Assembly (NCBI RefSeq): GCF_002878395.1
Contig: NW_025825704.1
Span: 1,232,170-1,296,169 of the forward strand
Source: Capsicum annuum
Taxonomy: Eukaryota; Streptophyta; Magnoliopsida; Solanales; Solanaceae
DNA length: 64,000 nucleotides
Reading direction: 5' to 3'
The notes beneath the pieces are model-generated. The model made no database searches. It had not been told where the DNA came from and saw only the letters and a program-made list of their open reading frames with translations. Positions 47,800 through 59,700 of the stretch are shown in pieces (positions within the stretch are counted from its first letter, which is position 1; each line of letters opens with the position of its first letter). Both the position numbers and the translations under genes were made by a program.

Positions 47800-49340
47800 G
47801 AAAAAATTTATACTCCCTCTGAAATCACTCAAGGTATGTCCACCTTTTTATCACCAATCTATATAAAGAGGGTTAAACTCCCTGGGTCCTCAGTTTCTTA
47901 GGCATCTTCTTCATTTCTAGAGAACTGAACTTCTAAGTTAGTTCCACCTTCTTAATAACTGGTAGCTTTACTTTATTAGTCATAACATCTTTCATGTACT
48001 TGGCATACTTTGGTATTCCTTGCAAAAGATCTAAAAGAGAAAAATCAATGTGATGTTCTCTGAATGTGCCAAAGAACTTCTTGAAACAAGAATCATCTTT
48101 TGCCTTTTTGAAGCGTTGAGGGAATAGTGGTAATAGTCTTTCAGTAACCTGGTCAACAACCCTAGAATTTGGGTACTAAGACATATCCGACTTATCAATA
48201 AATTTACTTTCTACCTATTGAGGAATCAACTATACCTGTGCTGTAAAATTTTTCTTTAGAAGCCTATTACTAAGATATTTTCCACTCCTCAACTTGATTT
48301 CAATAACATGTTTTGAATTCTCTGTATCTCTTGGAAATCCACCTTGTGGCTTGGTATTTTGAATTTGAGCTAATTTCCCTAACTGTTGCTCTACCTTTTG
48401 TTGCACCACTTGCTAAGTCTTTATTTCAGCAGACATCTCTTCTGGCTTTATCAAAATCTTTTTCACTGTTTCCTTAATGTTGCTTGCCAGTAGGTTGTGT
48501 TGTTTATGATACTGCTAATGTCAATTTTTGCCCTACGTATAATAAGGTTCAGTCTGCCACATTTTGTCATGGAATTTACCTTAATTCATCTTTGGTGCAT
48601 TGCCCAAAATATTTATGGGTTAAGTATTTGCACCACACATGTCTTAGAGTATCCACTATTACTAAAAATATCACACCAACCTGGGGTCTGCTACACTACA
48701 TTCACCTAAGTAGAAGATTGATTCGCAACCAATTTACTAAATTAGGTCATCATCTAATTCTGCATGGCTGACAATTAGGCGGCTAAGGTTGTGATGCTAT
48801 CAACTTCAATCATGCGCGAAGTCTTTTTCACTTGTATTTTGGACATGTTACCATGCTTGTCAAGATTCCCTTGAGCTAAGCAATTTAATAAGTATACAAC
48901 TCCTCCTGAGACTTATCTAGAGCATGACCGCCTATAACTAAACCTAGAAAATTTTTTGTGTTATGTTCAAGGACTTCAAAAAAAGTGTGAGCTAATACCT
49001 TATTAGACTATGAATAATATGAACAGTCCCAAATAAGTGGCTTGAAACTCTTTTAATTATGGTATAGGTTCCCTTGCGACGTCTGCTTGATGTTTAAAAT
49101 CTCACTGCACAGTCTCGTAGTCTTGCCGGATGGAAAGGGATGAATGAGGAACTTTCAAGCTAAGTCACCCCATGTTTTTATTGAACTTGTCGACTATGCA
49201 TTAAACCACTTCTTTTCGTCCCCTAATAGTGAGAAGGGGAAGTGTGCCAGTCACAAATCCCTAGAAAGTTTTGCAAGTAAAAATATGTATATTCGTGTCA
49301 TATCGTTGTAAATTAACCATAGTCTATAGGATATACACCA
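47800..49340 (-). pseudogene. Athila-type gag remnant, element 7
   Basis: Minus strand, from the right: a frameshifted FPFSL block near 49230, IKTWGDLAxKFLIHPFPSGK near 49180-49120, then TTRLCSEILN, a YNxKSFK stretch near 49070-49030, LAHTFFEVLEHNTKNFLGL near 48990-48940 and KSQEELYTY near 48905. The C-terminal blocks FFDTFREHHIDFSLL and QGIPKYAKYMKDVMTNKVKL lie at 48080-47960. Stops are frequent between 48900 and 48100. The blocks are in the family's normal order; this copy is not translatable. Confidence 0.8.
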
Positions 49341-49705
49341 TATTTTGCCTCATTTCAAATCTACCTCTAGTTGTGGGCCTGTGAAAAATCTAGGTTACGT
49401 TAGTCACTTGTTAGATTTACACACCAAAAATTGTCCTACGGGTTGGTGCATCCTCAAACACGGGTACAAAAATGTATCAATCTTCATGAATTTGTGGGAT
49501 TTTGTATAGAAATACTACTTATCTCCTTCTTTAGTGTAAGCGTTGCTTGGGATTGGGGTTTTGTTTAACTAACTCTGTATCTCGTACCAGCTTAGTAGTA
49601 TAATTATCTTATGCCTATAAATTCAAAAGCCATGATTAGGTGAAAATCACCAATGAAGTCAAAAAGTAAAACTAAAACTAAAATAGTTTCCAAATCACAA
49701 GTAAC

Positions 49706-49719
49706 TGACAATGGGGCCA
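49706..49719 (-). other. Primer binding site, degraded tRNA-Asp type
   Basis: The minus strand reads TGGCCCCATTGTCA next to the LTR end. Related elements have TGGCGCCGTTGCCGGGGA, and element 4 has TGGCACCGTTGCC. The position is right but the match is weak. Confidence 0.6.
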
Positions 49720-49728
49720 AAATCTTGT

Positions 49729-51197
49729 TGTGTCCAAGCACACACACAAGTGTACGTAGTCAACCCAAGAAATAAAGTTCCTTTTTTAAAATATAAGTAT
49801 TGATCCCAGAGGGACTAGTTTTAAACAACTCTCTAATTCAAGTTATACAATTATGATTAAGTCATTGCATACGTAACTACAAAAGTTTGAAAGTTATAAC
49901 ATAATTTTAACAAAAAATGCAGTAAAGTAAAGTTTTAAACAATCAAACGGGAGAAACCAAGGGTTAAGGCACAAAAAACAATCATATAATGCTATATAAC
50001 TTCATTTAATAGGTTAATTATCTTGATCGTTGGTTCACGAGGTTTATATTATGATTACAATCTTCTGAACCTCTAATCAACTACCTAACATAGCCCCCAC
50101 AACTGCATGTTGAGTGTTGGATATCAGAACTAAGTTGACTACATTCATAGTTCCTCTCGTAATTTAACCAAATAGTAAAATTATGTATATTCCTATCCTA
50201 ATTGTAAATTATCACTTCATTTAATTAGAAGATTGAAATCCTATTATATCTATCCCATGTTTTATCTGATTATACCTCCTTTTACATTCACATAAGAATT
50301 ATACATGTATTCAAAGGGGCGAGAATCCTTAAAATAGTGATATTAAGGATCAAAAAAACCACAATGATAAACAACCATATCCTAATTAATTCATAACAAT
50401 AATACTCATGTTCTTAGCTTTAATCCTGAAAAAATGTGTTTAGCTGATCATGTATATAACCATAATGACAGTAAATTAATATATGTTAAAATTAATTAAA
50501 AAACTGGATTAATGGAAAAAACCATAATTGAAGTGTTATATACCCACCCTTCTAGTCCTAAGGTCATTCAAGGTGTGTTCAATTGAGTTTAAGTGTCCTA
50601 TTTATAGGAGGACAAAGTTTCCCATTTTGAACATAGGGGCATGCCACGACACTATCTCACAATCTAGGAAGGGTGGGATGAAAAAACCATATAGATATAC
50701 TATAATTTTGAATCAACAATACTTTTAAGTGTGAGTTATGTACTCATCACTTCACTTAGGCAGTGTGGTCCGCCAATGACTTTAAAACTCCCATCTTTGT
50801 ACACTATTTTCCCCATGTTTTTCCTTTAATCCAATCTTTTTAGTGTTGTTTGAAATTGATATCCAAATTTTTAACATCCATTTATCATCTTTATCAACTC
50901 ATTATAAATCCTATAAAATCAAACACAACAATTTATATCTCAGAAAAACATACAATCAAAGACGATGAACTAGTAAATGAATAGTTCAAGCTAAGAGTAC
51001 TAGGTTTGGTCCTTTTATTCATAACATAGTGCTTTAACTCCAAACTAAGTATAAACACACAATAAATACCAAAATTGCATAACATAATACTTAGATTCTT
51101 ATTTACACAAGAACTAATTCACTAAGCACAAGAGAAATCCTTAAAACAAGTATAATTAAGCTCAGATAACAAAACCAAGGTGTAAAAATCCACTTCA
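49729..51197 (-). repeat. 5' LTR of element 7
   Basis: It pairs with 43816-45288 along its whole length; for example GGACAAAGTTTCCCATTTTGA at 50611 matches GACAAAGTTGCTCATTTTTA at 44697. The minus-strand start near 51197 is TGAAGTGGATTTTTACACC, less symmetrical than the partner's. Confidence 0.85.
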
Positions 51198-51239
51198 AAT
51201 TGCAAACCCTAAGTGTCCTTCGATTTAGGCCGAGAATGT

Positions 51240-52030
51240 ATAGAGGATGATAGTTGGTGGTGATATTGATACAGGCATATAGCAAGTATAGACTTTTTCT
51301 ATGATGAGATATAACGGGGTTATGGGCACTTCATCTCCACTTTGGCTTATACTTTGACCCTTTATATGATAGATTTAGGCATGGTTGCTATGTCCAAGGA
51401 TTTCATATACTAATTGTTGGATCATCAGTAGGAGCTGAGTGACCGCCAGTCACACACTGACACTAAGTTATCCATATTATTTGCTTAAATCTACCAATGG
51501 GTGGGAAAAATATTTGAGGTATCAGAGGGTAGAGTAGAGGCTAGGATGATGGACACCATAGATTAGTTTATTAGAGAGTTGAATGGGCATATTTATAATT
51601 TTAAGGATAGGATGGGAGACCTACATCATGAGGCTTAGGTTCCTTAATTCTAGGGACAACACGAGAAGGTTTCTACTTTGAGGTTGAAGGTGCCACACCA
51701 GTCGAGATCAACTTTCCCTTCATCCTCCTTTTTATGGCTTTATTTATGCAGCCACTTCCCCGACTACTACCTCTTATAATTGATCTTTTTGTTGAGGATT
51801 ATGATGCTCAGACTATTATGGTGAAGAGGAGATATGAGTTGGAGGAGTAGGGTGACTAATATGAAGAGTTAAGGCGGGTCTTAAATAAGGCAATAATAGA
51901 GTGTGTGCTTCAATGTGATATCGATGAGAAGAGACATACCAAAATAACATTGGGGTCCTCTACTAGTCAAGACCACATCCACCTCCTAACAATGAGCCAC
52001 ATGATGCCCCAATGGGGGAGAGCCCATATC
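51240..52030 (+). pseudogene. Decayed C-terminal coding region, perhaps of a PF20167-type protein
   Basis: The frame near 51520 reads VSEGRVEARMMDTID, then FIRELNGHIYNFKDRMGDLH, a heptad-like helical segment of the kind that follows PF20167 in plant proteins. Near 51790-51960 it reads LFVEDYDAQTIMVKRRYELE, then EELRRVLNKAIIECVLQ. I do not recognise the protein with certainty. Position, just before an untranslated tail and an LTR, is the main support. Many stops are present. Confidence 0.4.
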
Positions 52031-53434
52031 TGATACCTAGAAAACCCAAGTATTTCCCTACAACCTTTATGTTCTATATGTTCTATAATGCATTAGGAAT
52101 ATTGCATCAATATTATGTTGGGGGTGGAAGTGTACCAAACACCCATGGACTTTGTTGTTGTGTCTCCTTTCCCCAGTGTGTGCTCTAAAGTTGAGCCGGC
52201 ATGTTTAGGTAATGTGTTGTGTCATAAAATATGTTATATGTGTATTATTTTAATTATAAGAAAAATAAGGAACCTAAGTTCAGTCAAAATGATTTGTTTA
52301 TATTCCTAAGTGTTTGAAAAATATACCCCTCCTAAAAGATTTTTGACTATATGCGTGACCATTGAAAAATTTTGTTTATATGATTAGTATTAGGGAAAAA
52401 TAACAAAATCTTAGCATTACACAAACCTTATAGGAAGTATTTTAATTTATAATCATGTACCATGTGTGTGAGGCATTTTTCGAGTTCACTTTGTGCATTC
52501 AAAATAGAATTAGTCTTTCCTAGGATATAGGATATTTGGTTGGGACATGATCATAGGTCGTGTTTAAATAAGTACATTCTTATCCTAAAGTACCTACCAA
52601 ATAGGAACATGTATCCATTGATCACTTACTTAAGCCTAAATTGACATATTTTGTTGTTTTTATCATTTCACCTCCCCATTTAATTATACTGAACTTGTTT
52701 TTCCCTAGTTTATCCTTAGACAATGTGTACCTCAAATTCAGGTAAATCGCCTAAGAATAAGGTGGCTATCATAGAGGATTCTAGTTGGAATGGGGTACGA
52801 AGAAGGGTGTTTAATAAAAGAAAAGAAAGTAGGGGTGGTGTTTTAAGAAAAGTGTGAAAAAGAAAAGAACTAAATTACGTAAAAAAAGTGAGAAGAATGA
52901 AAAAAGGGAAAACGCAAAGAAATAAGGAAACACACTCAATCACAATAAGCAAACAAAAAGAATAAAAGAAGCATGGTTAAAAAGTGGAGACTATAATGTA
53001 AGTGTAGTGTCAAGGCGGGTGAGTCACTATATCCTCTGTGTGCTATACCTACACCCAAGCATACATTCAAGCATAGAAAATTCCTATAATGATCCTATTC
53101 CAACTGTCTTAAAAACTAAGGTATAGGAAATAAGAGAAAGTTTATGGTATTTTATGCACATTGTTTGAACTTCTTTTGAGAGCGTGAGTATTTGTTGAAG
53201 TCCTTTGTATTGACATACTAGATGACATTGAGAACCTTGGGACTTCCTTATTTTGAGGGTAAGTAGGTTGTATTATTTTCATGTATGCTTGGTGATTTCT
53301 TGTTAATGTAATGCAGATCAGTTGATTCCTTTGTGGCATACTATTGTACTAAATGGATCCACGCAGTGGTTTTGAAAGTGTGAATAGGATGGTGTAGGAA
53401 CTTAGGTATTCTTGTAAAATGTGATGTACTTTTA
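52031..53434 (+). other. Untranslated tail of element 8
   Basis: No supported gene. TTGGGGGTGGAAGTGTACC near 52118 and the A-rich tract at 52810-52970 have counterparts in element 4 (26035, 26980-27110) and element 7. The open frames at 52115-52309 and 53142-53339 carry no motif I know. Confidence 0.5.
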
Positions 53435-54735
53435 TGTTGAATTTGTTGTAAAATAGAGTTTAGGGCAAAGAATGAGCAGAAGGGATTAAAAGAAGGTGAG
53501 AAGGAAACCTATGCAACAACCTACGACTCGTAGGTTGTAGCTACAGGAGCGTAGGTTTGCCACGTAGGTTGACGTTTAGAGATTCTTCAAGTTTATGACT
53601 GATTCTGATTCCTAATACCCTTATACTGATTCTGATTCCTAATACCCTACATATAAGGCATAGGTACTACATATATACCGTAGCGTTCCCTCATAGGTTG
53701 GTGATCTATAGCCTAAATATTTCTTTAATTTCCATGAGCCTGCTTATGCTCCATAGGTACAACCTACGATCCATAGGTTGCCTCATGGGTTAGTTCTTGC
53801 TCAAGTTACCTACACTATTTTTGATAGTTTTTTTGATGTAGCTATAAGTACCCATTTGATGTTTTATTATTAGTTTATGCACTTTATACACCTTTTACAT
53901 TGTTTTGAGTTCTTAGATGCAATTTTTATCTTGTCATTATTGTTCTAGGTTTTTGTTGTTTGAAATTTATTAGAGAATCTAAGTGTTAAGTAATACTCTT
54001 TTCAATTCCATTCTTAGGCTTTCATTTATGGAATCTATGTGTGTTCATGGAATAATGAGCATATAATCCCATAACTAGGGTTGTGGGGACATTGATGGAC
54101 AAACAAAGCAGCTATAAAGCAAAGTCATTCTAAATTGTTGATCGTGCATGTATTGGGATTTCATTCATTTTGATTGTTTGCTTGATGGTTACAAGCATTA
54201 GGAACTTCCATATATTCGATAGTTACTCAAGAGAAAGGTAGATATTAGAAACAAGAAATCACAATAATAATTGAAAACTACCAACCTTTATCTAATTAAA
54301 CTGAGACTGGGAGGAGATAAAGCAGTGAAGAAAAATAGTTAGTAATCTGACAATCTATGACCAAGAGGAGATAAGTAAAATTCACCCAAACCAAGGGCTA
54401 AAGACAGTTAGGTGATAAATAATGTTTTAGATTTGACATGCAAGGAACTGAGATAGTTTGACAAGAACAAATAGTTTGTGGAGTTATGAAGTCAGGGGAA
54501 CACAATCCTAGTGAACATCTCCCACTGAAAAAATCCTTAATTGTCGAACATTGTTACTATTAATCAATTGTTACAACCCTCCCACCCCATTAATTTATTA
54601 AAATTTCCAATTGTATAATAAGGTGATGATAGTTTTCCAATCAATTCCTCGTGGGATAGACCCCAACCTGGTATAGTTTTATATTCGACAAGCAACAAAT
54701 TTATAATTTCATAGAGGTGTAATTTGGGGCGACAT
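53435..54735 (+). repeat. LTR of element 8 (approximate)
   Basis: The end, CTCGTGGGATAGACCCCAAC near 54647-54666 followed by a short AT-rich stretch, is the usual end region of Athila-type LTRs. The start TGTTGAATTTG at 53435 is a guess. At 53518-53580 and 53685-53790 it has a dense cluster of CCTACGACTCGTAGG and CATAGGTTG words in both orientations. TGATTCTGATTCCTAATACC is repeated in tandem at 53595-53645. Confidence 0.55.
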
Positions 54736-54739
54736 CAAT

Positions 54740-56700
54740 GTCCCACAACAATGGCCACTGAGAAATTGAGATAGAATCCAAACTACCAATATTCATTGCC
54801 TTTTGGCTCAAGTCGCCCGCTACCACATCCTCCGTACTTGGATGAGATTAAATAGAGATATCATAATCCTTAAGCAACTCCATCCATCTCTGTTGCTTAG
54901 ATTTAATCTCTCTCTGGGTGATAAGATATTTAAGACTATGATGATTGTTGTTGATCTCATAATGTACGCCATAAAGAAAATACCTCTATATCATAAGCGT
55001 GAAAACTATCGCCGCCAACTCTAAAGGATGAGTGGGGTACTTGCTCTTGTGCACCTTTATCTTCCTCAACACATAAGAAATAACTTTACCTTGCGCTTGT
55101 GCACCTTTAGCTTCCTCGACACATAAGTAATAACTTTACCCTACTGCATCAAAACACAACCTAACCAAATAACAAAAACAATTAAATATATGGTGAATCT
55201 GTCACCCTTAATAGGAAAAATCATTATAGGAGCTAAAGTGAGAAATCCCTCGAGCTTCTAGAATCTTGACTCACATTTCTCAAAATACTAGAAAGGCACC
55301 TCTCTCTAGTCAATCTGATCATCAGAAATCCAATAGTAGTAATGCCCTCAATGAATTACCTATAGTAATTGATCAATCCAACAATGCTACAAAACTCATG
55401 AAGATGTAGGCCTGGTCCGATCATGAATTGCCTCAAACTTTGTTGGATACACCATAATCCCATCTTTATATACCACATGTCCTAAAAATGTCACTAACTT
55501 ATGCCATAACTTAAACATATGAAATTTGGCATAAAGCGTATGATCTATCAAAGTATGGAGCATAGTCCTCAAATATTATATATGATCCTCTCTTCTCGTT
55601 GAATACTCATAAAAATTATCATGAACATAGAGAATTCCATGAATTTTTTGGGGCAGTTATCATCCCAAAAGACATCACCATGAACTCATAATATCCATAA
55701 TGAGTGCTAAAGTCTTTCTATTTGATGTCCTCAAACCGAATTCTCTACTGATGGTAATTAGACCTTAAGTAAATCATAGAGAACACTCGTTCTCCCTAAA
55801 GTTGGTAAAATAAATCATCACTTTAGGGTACAGGAAACTTATTCTTCATTTTTACCTTATTAAGCTACCTATAGTAAATACAAATATGCAAGGAAACATC
55901 AGTTTTGTTCATGAACATGATAGTACAACCCCAAGGAAACTATCTCTAATGAAACCCTTATATAAAAGATCCTAAACTTGAGAATTCAACTCATTAATCT
56001 AGGCAGGCTATATGGTAAGGTGTCATAGAAATAGGTTGGGTTCCTAACTAAAGATCAATAACAAACTCAATATCACATTCAATAGGAAGACTTATTAAAT
56101 CAATAGGAAAACATTAGGAAACTCACACTATAAGAAGAGAGTCAATCGAGGGACTCTCTATAGTAACCCCTCGAAATAGGTATCCTAGACCGAACATATG
56201 AAATAATCCCCATTTGCTTGCGGATAATATATCCCTGCCTTAAAAAAAGAAGTGAGCCTAAAATGGCTAAGAAAGTGGTTTATACAAAATAATCTTAAAC
56301 CTCATGATAGGAGGCTAACGAATCCCTACATATAATTATATCAAAATCCACCATGTCTTATGTAAAAAGATCAACTTAAGTATCAAACTCTCAAGTAGTC
56401 ACAATATATCATCTATAAATCCAATCCACTACTAATAAATCATGCAGGGCAGTAGACATACATGACATTACAAAAAAATAATACCAATATAACTTTAATT
56501 ATGGTGCATAATAAGAAATAGATCCCATATCATATAAAGAAAAAGTCTACTAATGGCACACAAGAATAGTACCTATAATAATAGTATTTGAAGTTTCTAC
56601 CTTAAATCTAGCAGGTAAAACATACAACTAACCTTGTTTTCCACTTGGATGAGATGTGGACTGACCTTCTATCATACCTGCCCGAGGACCTCCATGAGAC
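54740..56700 (-). pseudogene. Ty3/gypsy RT and RNase H remnant (element 9)
   Basis: From the right on the minus strand: a linker with PIECDIEFVIDL and GTQPISMTPYHIA near 56090-56010, LLYKGFIRDSFLG near 55970, FMNKTDVSLHICIYYR near 55910-55865 and DIKxKDFSTHYGYYEFMVMSFGM near 55725-55660. The catalytic box region near 55630-55600 is VHDNFYEYS, badly altered. RNase H follows: GCVLMQxGKVITYV near 55150, a 50-base tandem duplication, YPTHPLELAAIVFTLM near 55040-54985, and SKQQRWMELLKDYDISI near 54900-54850. To the right only gag-like glycine/serine-rich text remains. It is a different gypsy lineage from elements 1, 2 and 5. Confidence 0.85.
55041..55140. repeat. 50-base tandem duplication inside RNase H remnant
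   Basis: TTGCTCTTGTGCACC at 55041 recurs as TTGCGCTTGTGCACC at 55091; both units run through CACATAAG and TAACTTTACC. On the minus strand it doubles the KVI-x-YV-x-RKxKVHK segment. Fifty is not a multiple of three. Confidence 0.9.
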
Positions 56701-56730
56701 CCTTGAGGAATACCCTAAAAACCATGTATA

Positions 56731-59700
56731 TGTAATGACCCATCAGTTCTTTTCTATATTTTTATTAATTTTTATAATTTGATATTTTCTATAGTTATCC
56801 CAGGTCATTTATGGCTTGTTAGATAGGAAAGTTTTTTTATCGAGCGGTTAGTTTAGTTTTTAGAGTTATTTCTCTATTTTGAAGTCTTCATTGATTCAAA
56901 ATAGACGCCAAGCAAAAAATTTAGTAAAATAATATCTTATCCAAATTCTAATTGTGCCAACAGGTCTAGTATGTTTATTTTATGCTAGGTATACCTTTGG
57001 TTTAGGTCTCAAAAAACCTAAACTCATCTGACCTATTAGTTAAAAAGTTAGTAAAATGTGGGTATGAGACCTACATTTATTTAAGAAAACCTTGGATGGA
57101 AAATTTGATTGCACTATTTAGTACAAATGTCAAATTTGATATTATTGCATTGGTTATTTGAAAATACAAGATTCCATATAAATCTAGATAGCTTGAAAAG
57201 AACTTGGAAGATTTTCCAAGTTTAATCTGTCAACTAGTGCTACTGCAATCGGAAGCCAAAGTCCATGATCGTGCCACCCTTGGTTTAGGGAGTAGTGCAA
57301 TCACAGAGGGTATTTTACGATTAAAAATCACCTGTGCATAACTAAAGTGGTGTGATCACAGTTGTGGGTCTATGATAAAGGTACACGAGGACCTATTAAG
57401 GTAATAAATAGGCCTTAATGCCACAAATTAATCAATTTCTTATCCATCTATTAAGAGAAAATACCCTAAATAGCAATATTAAGATAGACTGAAGCTTATG
57501 GGTTATGTGGGATCTTGTTTAACATTGAATTTCTCCATTATCTTTGGATTTGAGCTAAAAATTCACTCTTTTCTTGGTGAAATTTATTAATTTCTTTCTC
57601 AAAACTCCAAAATTTATTGAGTTCTTTCTCACCTATTATTATGGGTATGACTTCTTGATCATGTAAGAATGTTGGATTGATTTCCAAAATGCAATTTTTG
57701 TAAGTTGGACAAACATAAGGTTTTTGTGTGATTTTTTGGACCCAAAATACAATGTTGTAATATAGGTATCATTATTCTCATGTTGATGAGTAGAATATGT
57801 TGATGATAGTTTAGTATGTTGAGGAGGCTTCTCAAAAGGGAAAAACGATCGTTTAGTAATTATTGAGCTTTATTCAGTGCCGAGGTAGGCTAGGTTTATA
57901 CCTTACTAGATTGAGCTATTTCATACTATTCCTATTATATCATCTAAGATTTTCACTGGATTTTAGGTATTGGATTGATGAAATGCATGACTTGGGTTAG
58001 TTGGACTATTTAGGCTATTTGGTACCATAAAGTTGGAATGCTTAGCTTGTTTCCTTATGCCTTAGGTGAATTGGACTTCATTACTAATGTTTAGAATGAG
58101 AATGCCTTAGATTACTCAAATTAGGTAAAAATTCATTATTCACTCATGCTTAGGGTAGGATTGGCCTTAGTTTCTTATACTAATGAATGTTTCCTTAGTT
58201 TCTAGTTGACTTAGTTGTTGGGTCTTAGTGGTATTTTACCTTACATAACATCTAAGAATGGATTTAGAAACGTTAACCTACTTTAGGGTAGACCTTTCCT
58301 TTGAATATATTTTGGGTATTTAGAAGTGGGCTCTTTGACTCACCTTTAGTCAAAATTGATTATTAGTTCTCTTGAAATCCTTATATGCTTGTGAAACACA
58401 TAGGGAATGCTCCTTGATGTAATATTGATGAATCTTGTTACTTGATTATTATGGTGATGACTGCAGTAGAGATAATGCTCATGGTCCAATGGATTATATT
58501 ACCAATTATGTTATGAGGATATATTATGCATATAGTGATAGGTTATTGGTTATGTTATGTGTAAGCTATCTATAATGTTAATGACTAGCCTTTGGACATG
58601 TTATTGATAAGCAATTTCCGATGCTATTTCTTATGATTATGATCATGCTAATCAATTATGCTAGTAATCATGCTAGAAAATATTCTTATTAATGATTTTA
58701 GCAAGTTTGATACTAATTATGCTAGAAGTCATGCTTACTGATTATATGGGAAGATATGTTATAATCATGCTAGAATTCATAATGGTTGACTAGATTAACA
58801 CTTATGATGTTGACTATACCCAGTTCAATTTTGAAAGATGACTATGATGATTATATGACCTGTTCAATTCTGAACGTTGATTATATTAGTTATAGCAGCT
58901 CAATTCTAGATGATATTTATATTGATTATACCTGATTCAATTCCAGAAGATGATTATGTTTATTTTACTTTCTCTAATTCTTGAGGATAACGATGATTTT
59001 GATTATATCAATTCAATTTAGAAGGATGAGTATGATATTTACTATGCTCGATTCAATTTCAAATGATGATGTTAACACAAAAAGGTTGGAGGATGATTAT
59101 GATATATACTCTGCAGGACGAAGAATGATTATAATGATGCATTGATACACAACAAGGATAGAGGATAATTATGATGATGCATTGATTCCCAACAAGATCG
59201 TAGGATAATTATATTAGTGTGCTTATGTGTACATCTACCGGTTTGAGTCTGGCTATGCACTACGTATGGCTATCACATATATATGTGTGTGTGTATATAC
59301 TTATACATAGTTTATTATTCTAAGGGATAATAATGACTATTGGTATTTTTTATTATTGATATTAATGATTAATAATAATGATGATTGGTGATAATGATGT
59401 TTAGTTTGTAAGATAGATCAGTTTATAAATGAAGACTAGTTAGTAAATGATGATTAGTTGACAAATGATGGTTATCTTTAAATGATGATTAGTGGATATG
59501 TGGTGAATAGTTGTTAAATTATGACTAGATTTTATATGATGACAAGTAATAAAATGGATTACTTAATAGTAGATGGTTAGCTAATAAATTATGACTAGTG
59601 AGGATCGATGATAAGGTGGTTAAATATTGGTAATTGTGAAATGTGGGTAAATTACCGATTGATCATAATTATGGAATGATGGTTAAATGACAATTATAGT

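Larger units (their letters stand above)
43816..51197 (-). mobile_element. Athila-type element with paired LTRs, gag and protease, no RT (element 7)
   Basis: Read on the minus strand: 5' LTR (51197-49729), primer site, gag, protease, about 2.1 kb without a gene, polypurine tract, 3' LTR (45288-43816). The two LTRs are almost equal in length (about 1.47 kb). The 4.4 kb interior has room for nothing beyond gag and protease, and no RT, integrase or clear PF20167 block is visible. It is a relative of the split element at 18289-29430. Confidence 0.82.
51198..54735 (+). mobile_element. 3' part of an Athila-type element, plus strand (element 8)
   Basis: A decayed coding tail (51240-52030), an untranslated zone with an A-rich tract (52800-52970) and an LTR-like end (about 53435-54735) follow the layout of 24695-29277. 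The left part was probably lost when element 7 inserted or by deletion. The limits are approximate. Confidence 0.6.

Noticed and set aside
48484..48771. Two overlapping open frames of 95 and 70 codons
   Set aside because: They are antisense to the gag of element 7 and not conserved in the parallel sequence at 19740-19859/29279-29430.
59276..59296. Mixed TA and TG dinucleotide run
   Set aside because: Ordinary microsatellite inside a repeat-rich LTR.
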